Below are positions 34,690 to 43,209 of a stretch of 64,000 nucleotides of DNA, piece by piece. Under the pieces are notes generated by a model that made no database searches, was not told the DNA's origin, and was given only the letters and a program-made list of their open reading frames with translations. The stretch comes from Catenovulum agarivorans DS-2. Lineage in GTDB: Bacteria; Pseudomonadota; Gammaproteobacteria; Enterobacterales; Alteromonadaceae. How positions within the stretch are numbered: position 1 is the stretch's first letter; each line of letters starts with the position of its first letter. The position numbers and the translations under genes were made by a program. Location of the stretch: the NCBI RefSeq assembly GCF_000568405.1, contig NZ_ARZY01000008.1, forward strand, positions 1-64,000, written 5' to 3'.

Positions 34690-35145
34690 TTAAACGGCTT
34701 TAACCCAAAAAGTGCCAACCTCTACTTTGACTACTTCAACCTCGCAACCTGCTGGAATGGGCGAGTCGCTTTTTAGTTTCCACTCAATTCCAGAATATTT
34801 ATGTGTGGTTAAGCCTTTATTGTCTATTGCGTGCTCAGCGAAAAAGCGCACACCGTCAAAATCACTTTTAACTTGTTTGTTTTCGCTTTGCCCTTGTAAG
34901 TTTTTCAATGGCTTCCATAAACCTATCGCCAACAAGGCACTGATGACTGCATTGCTCAACAGAATCGCCATCAAACTATCTGGGATAATACCAAACCAAA
35001 TGAGGCTGCCAGACAAAACCATGGACATGCCAACAAAAAACAACACAAAAGTAGCAAAACCTAAGATTGCTACCTCAACGGCCAGCAGGATAATACCAGC
35101 GGCTATCAACAGCTGCGGTATATAAGGGGTTAAAGATTCGATCAT
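34690..35145 (-). CDS. NfeD family protein
   Basis: A 151-residue protein with three hydrophobic helices (about 10-85) and an OB-fold tail (about 95-151, ending GTFWVKAV) facing the cytosol. It is the short NfeD form that partners SPFH proteins of the QmcA type. Its start ATG overlaps the stop of the SPFH gene (ATGA), implying translational coupling and complex formation. Confidence 0.88.
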   Translation of the reverse strand: MIESLTPYIPQLLIAAGIILLAVEVAILGFATFVLFFVGMSMVLSGSLIWFGIIPDSLMAILLSNAVISALLAIGLWKPLKNLQGQSENKQVKSDFDGVRFFAEHAIDNKGLTTHKYSGIEWKLKSDSPIPAGCEVEVVKVEVGTFWVKAV

Positions 35146-36086
35146 GCTTTTTGCCCTTGGTTTAAACTATTAATAATGGTAGTGGCTTGGGCGACAATAG
35201 ATGCAGCTTCCGTTGAGTTATCTGGCAGCAATACTACACTTGATTCTTTAGCTATTGCTTGTTTAGCTTCTATCGCTTTAGTGGCTAGGTCAAGTTGCAC
35301 GGCTTTTTGACCTTCCGCTGTTGCGGCCGCTTTACCTACAACTTCTAATGCGTCAGCTTGCGCATCCGCTACTGCAATAATGGCTTTTGCTTCACCTTCA
35401 GCTTTTAATACTTGTTCTTGTTTTTCGGCTTCTGCGGCTAATACCCGAGCTTGTTTTTCGCCTTCTGCAATATTAATGGCTGCTTGCTTTTCACCTTCAG
35501 ATTCTAAGATTTTCGCACGACGTTCACGCTCGGCCTTCATCTGCGATTCCATCGCATCCATAATCGTTGCCGGTGGGGTAATATCTTTAATTTCGTATCT
35601 AAGTACCGCAACACCCCAAGATTCAGATGCTTCGTTAATTGATTGAACAATTTTAGCATTGAGCATGTCGCGCTCTTCAAATGTTTTATCTAAATCAATC
35701 TTACCAATCTCTGAACGCATGGTAGTTTGCGCCAATTGTGTTACCGCAAATACGTAATCTTCAACCCCATAAGTTGCTTTGTACGGGTCAAGCACACGGA
35801 AATATAAAACACCGTCTACCGTCAATGAGATATTGTCTTTAGTAATAGCCGCTTGGCTAGGGACATCATATGCTTGTTCTTTAAGTGAGCGGTCAGCCGA
35901 AATTTTATCAACAAACGGGATAATAAAATTGATACCAGCTTCTTTAGTTGATTGGTACTTGCCAAAACGTTCAACTATCCAAGCGCGGTTTTGTGGGACA
36001 AATTTGATTGATGATTTAAGTGTAACTATTACAAATACTAATAGTGCAAACTGGGTGGTAAAAATGTATTCAAATAAAATATCCAT
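35142..36086 (-). CDS. qmcA: SPFH/band-7 protein, QmcA type
   Basis: A 314-residue flotillin/stomatin-like protein with an N-terminal membrane helix (residues 6-28) and a band-7 domain (VPQNRAWIVERFGKYQSTKEAGINF and SLTVDGVLYFRVLDPYKATYGVEDY). A helical coiled-coil with EAEKQEQVLKAEGEAKAI repeats follows. It forms membrane-associated oligomers with NfeD. Translated from an ATG with AAGGAAG ahead of it. A palindrome identical to one before the PspA-type operon lies 19 bases upstream. Confidence 0.9.
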   Translation of the reverse strand: MDILFEYIFTTQFALLVFVIVTLKSSIKFVPQNRAWIVERFGKYQSTKEAGINFIIPFVDKISADRSLKEQAYDVPSQAAITKDNISLTVDGVLYFRVLDPYKATYGVEDYVFAVTQLAQTTMRSEIGKIDLDKTFEERDMLNAKIVQSINEASESWGVAVLRYEIKDITPPATIMDAMESQMKAERERRAKILESEGEKQAAINIAEGEKQARVLAAEAEKQEQVLKAEGEAKAIIAVADAQADALEVVGKAAATAEGQKAVQLDLATKAIEAKQAIAKESSVVLLPDNSTEAASIVAQATTIINSLNQGQKA

Positions 36087-36104
36087 GTGTCTTCCTTTTT
36101 AATT

Positions 36105-36117
36105 GACATAATATGTC
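36105..36117. promoter_or_regulatory. Candidate operator 3 before qmcA-nfeD
   Basis: GACATAATATGTC is identical to the core at 21087-21099, and the flanks ATTGAC and GTCG match site 1 at 21052. It lies about 19 bases upstream of the qmcA start codon, where a bound dimer would block transcription or initiation. Confidence 0.6.
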
Positions 36118-36283
36118 GGTTAATTGCAGTATTAACTGAATTCCAATTTGGTGCATTTATTTTAGCCACAAATTGTAAAAAAGTGTGAGGAAGATCACAT
36201 TTATAGGGGGGGATGCCACCGGCCTAAAGGCGATTCTGCAGGAAAATAGGAGGTAAACCATGCAGACGGCGGCAAAATTGTGC

Positions 36284-36547
36284 TTATTCGCTTTTGTCCG
36301 ATTCAGCAAGTTTAGCTTCTAAATCAGCCATTTTTTGTTCTAGATCTGCGAGTTTTTCACGTGTGCGCATTAATACTCGGGTTTGTACATCAAACTCTTC
36401 ACGCGTAACTAAATCTAGTTGCGCCAGTTTGCTTTGCAACACTTGTTTAGTTTTTTCTTCCATTTCTCCAGCAAACTGCTTTATGCCGCTTGGCATAGAT
36501 TCACTGATTTGATGAGCTATCTCTTCTAATTTTTTCGCGTTGATCAT
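36284..36547 (-). CDS. ubiK: Ubiquinone biosynthesis accessory factor UbiK (YqiC/BMFP family)
   Basis: A small coiled-coil protein of 87 residues that binds UbiJ and aids ubiquinone synthesis at the membrane. [21 protein letters not shown] at the start and [21 protein letters not shown] in the middle are the family signature, and the C-terminal coil ([13 protein letters not shown]) is intact. The gene stands alone between qmcA and the DMT exporter gene. Confidence 0.9.
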   Translation of the reverse strand: MINAKKLEEIAHQISESMPSGIKQFAGEMEEKTKQVLQSKLAQLDLVTREEFDVQTRVLMRTREKLADLEQKMADLEAKLAESDKSE

Positions 36548-36606
36548 AATCTTTATCGTCTCAAATGAATTACTTTTATTGTAGCTAGTTCGACTAACAA
36601 ATTAAA

Positions 36607-37551
36607 TTAAGATTTATGTTTTTTTGACAGATAATAAATACCGGCAATAACCAAAGTCATGCCAACTGCATGAACAAAGGTAAAAATTTCATCCAATAAG
36701 AAAATCGCAAAAACAGTGGTTAAAACAGGCCCCAAGCTCCCTGAAATAGACGCATTGTTAGCGCCTATTTTCTCTATAGCCGCGTTCATTAAAAATGATG
36801 GAATAACCGTTGCGATTATGGCAATTGCAGCTGCATATACTAGTACGGGCAGAGGTTGAAGTAGATCAGTTAAACTATGAGTTATTGCAAAATGGCTTAC
36901 AATTGCAGCGGTTGCCGCAAGCATGGCGACACAAGTAAAAAATTTACTGCCGTATTTACCACTATATTTTTGGCTGCCCACTACATAAAACGAAAAGCTT
37001 AAGCTGCTAGCCAGCACCAATAAAGTGCCAGTGATCACCGCCTCGCCGAGGTTGGATAAATCGTAATAAAAAATCAGCAACAAACCAGTATAAGCCAAAG
37101 TCAAACTACTCAATTCGACCAACCGAATGGGCCGTTTTTGCCACAAGGCGTTGATAATCAATACAAATGCAGGGTAGGTGTACAACACGATTCGTTCGTA
37201 ATGTGCGGTAATAAAATTAAGTGCGTATAAATCTAACCAGCTGGCGGCATAATACCCCATTAAACCCAATACAATCATGCTGCTGACAGAGTTTACCGAA
37301 ATTGGCTGGCGCATGGGGTGTTGTAACACCCGCAATAGCATGTATAGATAAAAAGGCATGGCCAACAACATTCGCCAGGTCATCAAGGTTGTTGTATCGA
37401 CGCCGTACTCGTATGCGAGTTTGATAAAAATCGATTTACTTGAAAACATCGCCACTGCGATAAAAGCTAGGGTGAAACCAGAGTTAAAAAAAGGGCGTGA
37501 TTTAAACACAAATTTCCTTGTGAACAGCAGCAAAAATAATTGAAAACCCAT
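36607..37551 (-). CDS. EamA/DMT family transporter
   Basis: A 314-residue, ten-helix membrane protein made of two EamA repeats (about 25-155 and 165-310). YYLSKKHKS ends the protein. The second half has FLLDEIFTFVHAVGMTLVIAGI, typical of the RhaT/EamA exporters. Substrate unknown. The start codon lacks a strong ribosome site, so an internal start is possible. Confidence 0.8.
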   Translation of the reverse strand: MGFQLFLLLFTRKFVFKSRPFFNSGFTLAFIAVAMFSSKSIFIKLAYEYGVDTTTLMTWRMLLAMPFYLYMLLRVLQHPMRQPISVNSVSSMIVLGLMGYYAASWLDLYALNFITAHYERIVLYTYPAFVLIINALWQKRPIRLVELSSLTLAYTGLLLIFYYDLSNLGEAVITGTLLVLASSLSFSFYVVGSQKYSGKYGSKFFTCVAMLAATAAIVSHFAITHSLTDLLQPLPVLVYAAAIAIIATVIPSFLMNAAIEKIGANNASISGSLGPVLTTVFAIFLLDEIFTFVHAVGMTLVIAGIYYLSKKHKS

Positions 37552-37560
37552 TGTATCAAG

Positions 37561-37602
37561 CTCAATAAAAAATAAATTGAGATTTTTTTAAATTTTATTG
37601 AG
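37561..37602. repeat. AT-rich inverted repeat upstream of small RNA copy 2
   Basis: CTCAATAAAA (37561-37570) and TTTTATTGAG (37593-37602) pair over 10 bases, with a second TTTTTATTGA copy directly after. The region is over 80 percent A+T and lies just before the small RNA promoter and the divergent DMT gene start. Confidence 0.45.
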
Positions 37603-37608
37603 TTTTTA

Positions 37609-37643
37609 TTGAACTAAGATGAAGTAGCGCAGTCTATTATAAT
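37609..37643 (+). promoter_or_regulatory. Promoter region of small RNA copy 2
   Basis: TTGAACTAA at 37609-37617 and a perfect TATAAT at 37638-37643 precede the small RNA. The same arrangement (TTGAACTAA, TCTAT, -10-like box) precedes copy 1. The spacing between TTGAAC and TATAAT is longer than for a standard -35, so an activator may be needed. Confidence 0.55.
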
Positions 37644-37649
37644 GAATTT

Positions 37650-37715
37650 AAAGTGTGTTCCTGTTGTATCTCCCTTGTATGCCGCCTTTAGTTAAGCTGT
37701 AGGCGGCTTTTTTTT
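37650..37715 (+). ncRNA. Candidate small RNA, copy 2 of a two-member family
   Basis: The 20 bases TCCTGTTGTATCTCCCTTGT (37659-37678) are identical to those of copy 1 on the opposite strand 30 kb away. They are followed by a GC-rich hairpin and an 8-T tail. The estimated transcript is about 66 nt, starting about 7 bases after the TATAAT. The terminator hairpins of the two copies have different sequences while the single-stranded 5-prime part is conserved, a common pattern for a trans-acting small RNA. Target unknown; UCUCCCU could pair with purine-rich ribosome sites. Confidence 0.72.
37681..37715 (+). terminator. Terminator of small RNA copy 2
   Basis: GCCGCCT and AGGCGGC pair over 7 bp, with an inner AG/CT pairing, followed by eight Ts. 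The other strand lacks a T run, so it serves plus-strand transcription. Confidence 0.88.
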
Positions 37716-37721
37716 GCCTGT

Positions 37722-38606
37722 TTAATTGTCACTTTCCAAGATGCGAATCGAAATGGTTGCAGCTGCGGTGCGGTTATCTACATCTAATTTTTTAAATATC
37801 TGTTCTAAGTGTTTATTAACTGTTCTAGGACTCATTTCGAGTATTTGCGATATTTCCCAATTTGATTTAGCGTGCGACAACCAATATAAAACTTCAGCTT
37901 CTCGTTTCGTGATAGGCAAATTTTCTTTTAAATCGGTTGCGCTGCGTTTGATTCGTTGTTTGCCTAACCTTAGCAGGTGTAAACCGTCTTGCTGGCGTTC
38001 ATACAAGATTTGTAGTTGAGGTTGGGAGTTGTGTAAATTAAGCGGTTCTTTTGGGTCCGCTTGGTTTAACCATTGTTGAATTTGTGGTTGTATGTTTGTC
38101 CAAGGTGAAACTGTATCGGCAAATGCTTGTTCCATCAACTCGTAAACTTGCGGCGTTGCCCAGGCTAGTTCTCCTTGAGGATTTACACAAAAAACATTTT
38201 TGCCAGCATGATCTAATGCTGTATGCGCACTTAAGGTTAATCTGGCGGTATTTAAGTGCGTTTTTATTCTAATTAACACTTCATCGGTTGAAATGGGTTT
38301 AGTGACATAATCTACACCACCCGCTTCAAAACCTTTAACTACATCTTCCGAGTCGGTTAAACCTGTCATAAAAATAACTGGAATATGCGGAAAGGCTTGT
38401 TTAAAGCGCTTACAGGTTTCAAAACCATCTAGCTCGGGCATTATTGCATCCATTAGAATAATGTCGGGTTCCATTTTTTCCGCAATATTCAGCGCTTGTA
38501 AGCCATTTAATGCAACTAACGCAGTATAGCCTGCTGTGTTTAGCGCGACGTTTAGCATACCAAGAGATTCTGGCGAGTCATCTACCACTAAAACAATATT
38601 ATTCAT
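37722..38606 (-). CDS. Response regulator with LuxR-type DNA-binding domain
   Basis: A 294-residue regulator. Residues 1-115 form a receiver domain with VLVVDDSPESLGM, phospho-acceptor Asp in IILMDAIMPELDG and the lysine in YVTKPIS. The middle holds a small unrecognised segment (about 120-225) and residues 228-290 the LuxR-type HTH (PITKREAEVLYWLSHAKSNWEISQILEMSPRTVNKHLEQIF). Start at ATG 38606 overlaps the kinase stop by eight bases, so kinase and regulator are a coupled pair. A GTG at 38618 would add four residues. Confidence 0.88.
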   Translation of the reverse strand: MNNIVLVVDDSPESLGMLNVALNTAGYTALVALNGLQALNIAEKMEPDIILMDAIMPELDGFETCKRFKQAFPHIPVIFMTGLTDSEDVVKGFEAGGVDYVTKPISTDEVLIRIKTHLNTARLTLSAHTALDHAGKNVFCVNPQGELAWATPQVYELMEQAFADTVSPWTNIQPQIQQWLNQADPKEPLNLHNSQPQLQILYERQQDGLHLLRLGKQRIKRSATDLKENLPITKREAEVLYWLSHAKSNWEISQILEMSPRTVNKHLEQIFKKLDVDNRTAAATISIRILESDN

Positions 38607-41600
38607 CTGCTTGTTCACCAATGAGTTTACTTAAGTACTGGCATATTTGCGAAAAATGACAGCCTTGTACCAATTCATTTATTTTAGCGAGCGTTTCGCT
38701 TGGAAATTCATGTGTTTTGGTTAATTCAGTCAACTTATCTTTAAAACCAGTTAGATAACCAATCTCGGCCAATGATAACAAACTTTGATATTGCTCGGCC
38801 GCTGCGGGTGGTTTATTTGTTTGCTCTGTTGCGGTTGGTACTGAGCTTGTTTCTTCATAGAGAAATTGATACATCCACTCTAAATCTAGCTGTTGGCCTA
38901 TTTTGCGTAACAATAAATCTGTATTGATAGGTTTGGCCATATAGTCATCATGGTAACCTGCATCTTGTTCTGTGTCAGTATCTCGTGCATTGGCTGAAAC
39001 CATAATAATGGGCATCACATATTTTTTCTCGCGAAGTATGCGCGCAAGTTGCCAGCCGGTCATTTCTGGCATGGTGACATCCAGCAAGATTAAATCAATA
39101 TGATTTTGTTCCAATACCGCTAACGCTTGAGATGGTTTTTCTGCCATTTGTAAGTTAAAGCCGAGTGGATTCAAAAAGTCAGCCATTAATCGACGTTGGT
39201 TAGGGTCATCTTCAACCACTAAAATTGATTTGTTTTGGCCCTCATAAGCCACGGCACGTGCTTTTTGGAAATCTGCTTCCTTATTACTGCTATCCACTTT
39301 TGCCAACATTAGGCTTAATTTAAATGTACTGCCTTGGCCGAGCTGGCTGGTTACGGCAATTTCGCCGCCCATTAGTTGGGCGAGCGACTGTGAAATAGTC
39401 AAACCTAAGCCAGTGCCGCTTATTGCTTGAGTTTGGCTGTTTTTTACGCGTTCGAAAGGTTTGAAAATTTGCTGCAGATCAGCTGGCGAAATGCCCATAC
39501 CTGTATCTGCCACTTCAAAATGTGCGACTTGATTGCGGTATGACACTCTAAACGTAATTGAGCCTTGATGGGTAAATTTGATCGCGTTCGACAATAAATT
39601 AATCAAGATTTGTCTAAACCTTTGTTTATCTGTTGCAACCATTTCGGGTAGATTGCTGCAGCATTCAAAAGTAAATACCAGTCCTTTGTTATTCGCTTGC
39701 AGTTTAAACATGTCGGCAAGCTGATTTAAGAAGGGTTTTATTTGCACCTCATCACGCTGTAAGTGCATGCGGCCAGCTTCAATTTTAGAAATCTCCAACA
39801 AACCTTCAATTAAGTCGGCTAGGTGCTCACCGCTGCGTTTTAAAATACCAATCGACTCGCGTTGTTTATCTGGAATCGCATTGTCTTGGCTGAGTAGCTG
39901 TGCATAACCAAGCAATACATTTAGTGGTGTTCTAAGTTCATGGCTCAAGCCGGTTAGATACCGGCTTTTTGCTTGGTTAGCTGATTCGGCAGCTTCTTTT
40001 GCTTGCTGTAGTGCTTGATAGGTATTTTCGTGGGCTTCTATTTCATGCGCCAGTGCTTTAGTTTGGCTGCGCAGCTCTAGCAGGGCCGAACGATTGCTGC
40101 TTCTTGCTAAAATAAACAGCCAGCTGACGATACCGATAATAATCAGCAACAAGAAAAATATTTTTACTAAAGTAGCGCCAAAAACGGCTTTCAGCTCAAT
40201 GTTGGCATCTGGTACCTGCAAGTAGATTAAAAATAAAATACCTGCGCCAATGCAACTCAACAACAAGGTCACACCAACAAACTGCATGGTTGGTGAACTC
40301 AATGTTTTTAGCTGTTGACGCGTTAATAGTCGTTGGAAAAAATGTTGAGCTTGAGCAAATAAGGTCGCGTCTTCTCGGCATTGGTCGCCACAGCGCACGT
40401 CTAAACTACAACATAAAGAACAAATAACTTTGCCATATGCAGGGCAATATGTAATGTCTTCTTCGTCAAAGGTATTTTCACAAATATGACATTTGCTTGG
40501 TTGGGTAATATTGTAGTTTCTATTCGGCAATAAATAATATTTACTTCGAGTCGCAATCGCGATGATCGGCGCGGTAATTAACGGTAAGAAGAATGCAAGA
40601 TAAGAAGCGTAAGCTTCAACCCAAATACCATACCAGCCAAAGTGACCGGTAAAGCCGAAAAACGACGCTATTAACATAGAGCCAACACCAACTGGGTTGA
40701 TGTCGTATAGATGAGAGCGTTTAAATTCTATATGCTTAGGGCTTAACCCTAGCGGTTTATTTATAATTAAATCCGCAACTACAGAGCTCAACCAAGCTAA
40801 CACCAATACAGAATACACTTGCAACATGCTTTCTATGGTTTGATATATGCCTAATTCCATCAGCAACAAAGCTATCGCTACATTAAAGAACATCCAAACT
40901 ACCCGGCCTGGGTGGTTGTGGGTTACGCGAGAAAAGAAGTTAGACCATGCCAGTGAACCAGCATAGGCATTGGCAACATTGATTTTAAGTTGCGAAATCA
41001 CAACGAAAGTAGCGGCTAAAATGACGGCGATGGTCGAATTATCAATGACATAACCAAACGCAACTTGATACATGTGCGCTGGATCATCGGCGACATCGGC
41101 AGGGATACCTTGTTTTAATGCCAGCCAAGCTAAAAAAGAACCTAAAAATAACTTGGCGGCACCAAATATCATCCAGCCAGGGCCAGCTAAAACCAGCGCG
41201 GTCCACCAACGCCACGCATTTTTTTGTGGCTTTTCGGGTAAAAAGCGCAAAAAGTCGACCTGCTCACCAATTTGTGCAACCAGTGACAATAAAATGGCTG
41301 AGGCTGCGCCAAATAGAAGTGGATTGAAGCTGCTTGCCGCTTCGCCAGCATTTCCAGTGAACTGAAACCATTCGTCTAATTGACTGTCAGGGTGATTAAA
41401 CACATAAATGAGCGGGACAATTTGTAAAATTATCCAAATCGGCTGAGTCCAAACCTGAAAGCGGCTAATATTGGTAATACCATGGGTCACTAGTGGTAAT
41501 ACGATAAGCGCACTGATCACATAGCCAATTGCTAATGGCAGATCAAACAGTAGCTTGAGTGCCATTGACATAACAGCAGCTTCAAGGGCAAAAAAGATAA

Positions 41601-41979
41601 AAGTAAACGAAGCATAAATCAGCGAAGCGATAGTAGAGCCGATATAACCAAAACCAGCACCTCGGCTGAGTAAGTCGATATCTACCCCATATTTAGCTGC
41701 GTAATAACTAATGGGCAAGCCACTAAAAAATACCACAGCAACAACAGCAATAATTGCCCAGGCAGCATTTGCAAACCCGTAGTTGAGGGTAACCGCACCA
41801 CCTATGGCTTCTAAAACTAAAAACGACACTATGCCAAGTGCGGTATTAGCTATCCATAATGAAGACCACTTGCGCGCACGTTTTGCGGTAAAACGCAGTG
41901 CGAAATCTTCCATCATTTCATTGGCGACAAGTTTATTGTAGGTGCGCCGAGTGTGACGAATTTTTTGCCTAGAATGCAT
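38599..41979 (-). CDS. Hybrid histidine kinase with N-terminal NCS1-like permease domain
   Basis: A 1126-residue fusion. Residues 40-490 form about twelve helices resembling NCS1 cytosine/purine/allantoin permeases (GGAVTLNYGFANAAWAII, FLPLITAPIIAIATRSKYYL). Residues 505-550 hold a Cys-rich zinc-ribbon-like segment (CHICENTFDEEDITYCPAYG, then CSLCCSLDVRCGDQC). After two more helices (575-635) come a HisKA domain (LSHELRTPLNVLLGYAQ), a HATPase domain (GTGLGLTISQSLAQL) and a receiver domain (LILLDVTMPEMTG). It resembles the solute-symporter-fused sensors CbrA and MxtR in layout. It probably senses transported solute, possibly a nitrogen compound. Confidence 0.87.
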   Translation of the reverse strand: MHSRQKIRHTRRTYNKLVANEMMEDFALRFTAKRARKWSSLWIANTALGIVSFLVLEAIGGAVTLNYGFANAAWAIIAVVAVVFFSGLPISYYAAKYGVDIDLLSRGAGFGYIGSTIASLIYASFTFIFFALEAAVMSMALKLLFDLPLAIGYVISALIVLPLVTHGITNISRFQVWTQPIWIILQIVPLIYVFNHPDSQLDEWFQFTGNAGEAASSFNPLLFGAASAILLSLVAQIGEQVDFLRFLPEKPQKNAWRWWTALVLAGPGWMIFGAAKLFLGSFLAWLALKQGIPADVADDPAHMYQVAFGYVIDNSTIAVILAATFVVISQLKINVANAYAGSLAWSNFFSRVTHNHPGRVVWMFFNVAIALLLMELGIYQTIESMLQVYSVLVLAWLSSVVADLIINKPLGLSPKHIEFKRSHLYDINPVGVGSMLIASFFGFTGHFGWYGIWVEAYASYLAFFLPLITAPIIAIATRSKYYLLPNRNYNITQPSKCHICENTFDEEDITYCPAYGKVICSLCCSLDVRCGDQCREDATLFAQAQHFFQRLLTRQQLKTLSSPTMQFVGVTLLLSCIGAGILFLIYLQVPDANIELKAVFGATLVKIFFLLLIIIGIVSWLFILARSSNRSALLELRSQTKALAHEIEAHENTYQALQQAKEAAESANQAKSRYLTGLSHELRTPLNVLLGYAQLLSQDNAIPDKQRESIGILKRSGEHLADLIEGLLEISKIEAGRMHLQRDEVQIKPFLNQLADMFKLQANNKGLVFTFECCSNLPEMVATDKQRFRQILINLLSNAIKFTHQGSITFRVSYRNQVAHFEVADTGMGISPADLQQIFKPFERVKNSQTQAISGTGLGLTISQSLAQLMGGEIAVTSQLGQGSTFKLSLMLAKVDSSNKEADFQKARAVAYEGQNKSILVVEDDPNQRRLMADFLNPLGFNLQMAEKPSQALAVLEQNHIDLILLDVTMPEMTGWQLARILREKKYVMPIIMVSANARDTDTEQDAGYHDDYMAKPINTDLLLRKIGQQLDLEWMYQFLYEETSSVPTATEQTNKPPAAAEQYQSLLSLAEIGYLTGFKDKLTELTKTHEFPSETLAKINELVQGCHFSQICQYLSKLIGEQADE

Positions 41980-42038
41980 AATTTACTTTTTCAACTAACT
42001 TAGCTGCAGTTTAGCAGGCGAGCAACTTAGCTGTATAT

Positions 42039-42052
42039 GCGTAAATTGACGT
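42039..42052. promoter_or_regulatory. Candidate operator upstream of the permease-kinase gene
   Basis: GCGTAAATTGACGT matches the palindrome core ACGTCATTTGACGT before the porin at 60.6 kb in 11 of 14 positions. It lies about 60 bases upstream of the permease-kinase start, which would suit autoregulation by the partner LuxR-type regulator (inference). Confidence 0.4.
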
Positions 42053-42227
42053 AAGTTAAACATGAAATAATTTCACTGTGTCGGAAAATATTACATAAGT
42101 TTATTGGCCATTTCTTAATGATAGTAAATTAATTTGTTTAAAATCAGACTGTTATATTGTTGGGCAGTATATTGCAACAACCTAAGGGCGAACATGATTT
42201 AGTCATCAATAAATATTGGAGGAAGAA

Positions 42228-42515
42228 ATGGCTACAGCAAAAGCAAATTCATCAACTCCCATTAGCGACAAGATGTCAGATGCATTACACCAAGGGGTCG
42301 ATTCTATATCTGAGCGCTCAGCCAAAACTGAAAGCGCTGTAAGAGAAGGCGCTCAACATTCGGCTGAAGCGCTTAAAGATAAACAGCAGCAAGCTAAAAG
42401 CGCTTGGCAATCTTCCGCACTGAAAAATTATGTAGATGAAAACCCAGTCGCTACTGCAGGTATTGCATTTGCAGCAGGTGCGTTGTTGTCTTCGTTACTG
42501 GTCAAAAAGAAATAG
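42228..42515 (+). CDS. DUF883 family protein (YqjD-like)
   Basis: A 95-residue protein with a helical amphipathic N-terminal part (SDKMSDALHQGVDSISERSAK) and a C-terminal membrane helix with a Gly/Ala zipper (PVATAGIAFAAGALLSSLLVKKK). This is the DUF883 layout of E. coli YqjD and ElaB, which anchor ribosomes at the inner membrane in stationary phase. Start at 42228 is fixed by GGAGG at 42218-42222. The following two genes match the yqjE and yqjK positions of the E. coli operon. Confidence 0.87.
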   Translation: MATAKANSSTPISDKMSDALHQGVDSISERSAKTESAVREGAQHSAEALKDKQQQAKSAWQSSALKNYVDENPVATAGIAFAAGALLSSLLVKKK

Positions 42516-42521
42516 TCAGCT

Positions 42522-42920
42522 ATGACTGTCGACTCAGATACAAACACATCCAGCCAAGAAAGCCACAATGATACTCAACATGGCGTATCTTGGCTGCAGC
42601 TAGTGCGCTCATTTGAGCGCCGCTATGCTGCATTAATCCAACTGGTGATGGCAGATGTGCAACTATCGGTGAAAGCATTGTTCGTCTGTCTGTTTTGTCT
42701 GCTGTTGATGTCAGGTTTAGCGCTGGTCAGTTGGTGTGGACTGCTGGCCATTGTCGCCTTTGCTTTACATGCGATTGGCCTAAATTGGTTTACAGTCGCT
42801 ACACTTGTGTTGGCGTTTAATATTGTTATGTTACTGGTAGTTAGAAGCATTTTTAACTCATCAAAGAAAGAACTCGCGCTTTCACAGTCATTAAAGGCAA
42901 TTTTTCAAAAAACATCCTAG
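42522..42920 (+). CDS. Two-helix membrane protein, DUF1469/YqjE-like
   Basis: A 132-residue protein with a soluble N-terminus (residues 1-45), two hydrophobic helices (about 52-78 and 85-108) and a basic tail. Position and layout match YqjE of the phage-holin superfamily III (DUF1469). It starts 6 bases after the YqjD-like gene. Function unknown in E. coli as well. Confidence 0.68.
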   Translation: MTVDSDTNTSSQESHNDTQHGVSWLQLVRSFERRYAALIQLVMADVQLSVKALFVCLFCLLLMSGLALVSWCGLLAIVAFALHAIGLNWFTVATLVLAFNIVMLLVVRSIFNSSKKELALSQSLKAIFQKTS

Positions 42921-42930
42921 GAGACGCACT

Positions 42931-43176
42931 ATGTTGAATGTGTTAGCCAAGGAAAAATCAAATTTAACCGCTGCTAAAGCAAAGTATCAAGCAGCGTTGT
43001 TGGCCAACAAAGTTGCAGTAGACAGGGCTATAACTCAGGCAAAATCAAGTGCTTCATCGCCCAAAGGGTGTTTAGTTCTATTTTCAGCTGGTTTTGTCAT
43101 TGGTGCAATTGAGAGACGTACTTCATCTGCGTACTTGAGAAAGTTAGCTGTGCTTTTTAAAACACTGCCGGTATAG
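42931..43176 (+). CDS. Small membrane-associated protein at the yqjK position
   Basis: An 81-residue basic protein with an N-terminal helical region (AKEKSNLTAAKAKYQAALLANKVAVDRAITQAK) and one hydrophobic helix (GCLVLFSAGFVIGAI). By place, after the YqjD- and YqjE-like genes, it corresponds to yqjK, but sequence likeness is weak. AGGAG precedes the ATG. Confidence 0.6.
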   Translation: MLNVLAKEKSNLTAAKAKYQAALLANKVAVDRAITQAKSSASSPKGCLVLFSAGFVIGAIERRTSSAYLRKLAVLFKTLPV

Positions 43177-43209
43177 GTTTTTACGGATAACTTTGCAAGG
43201 AACCAGATT

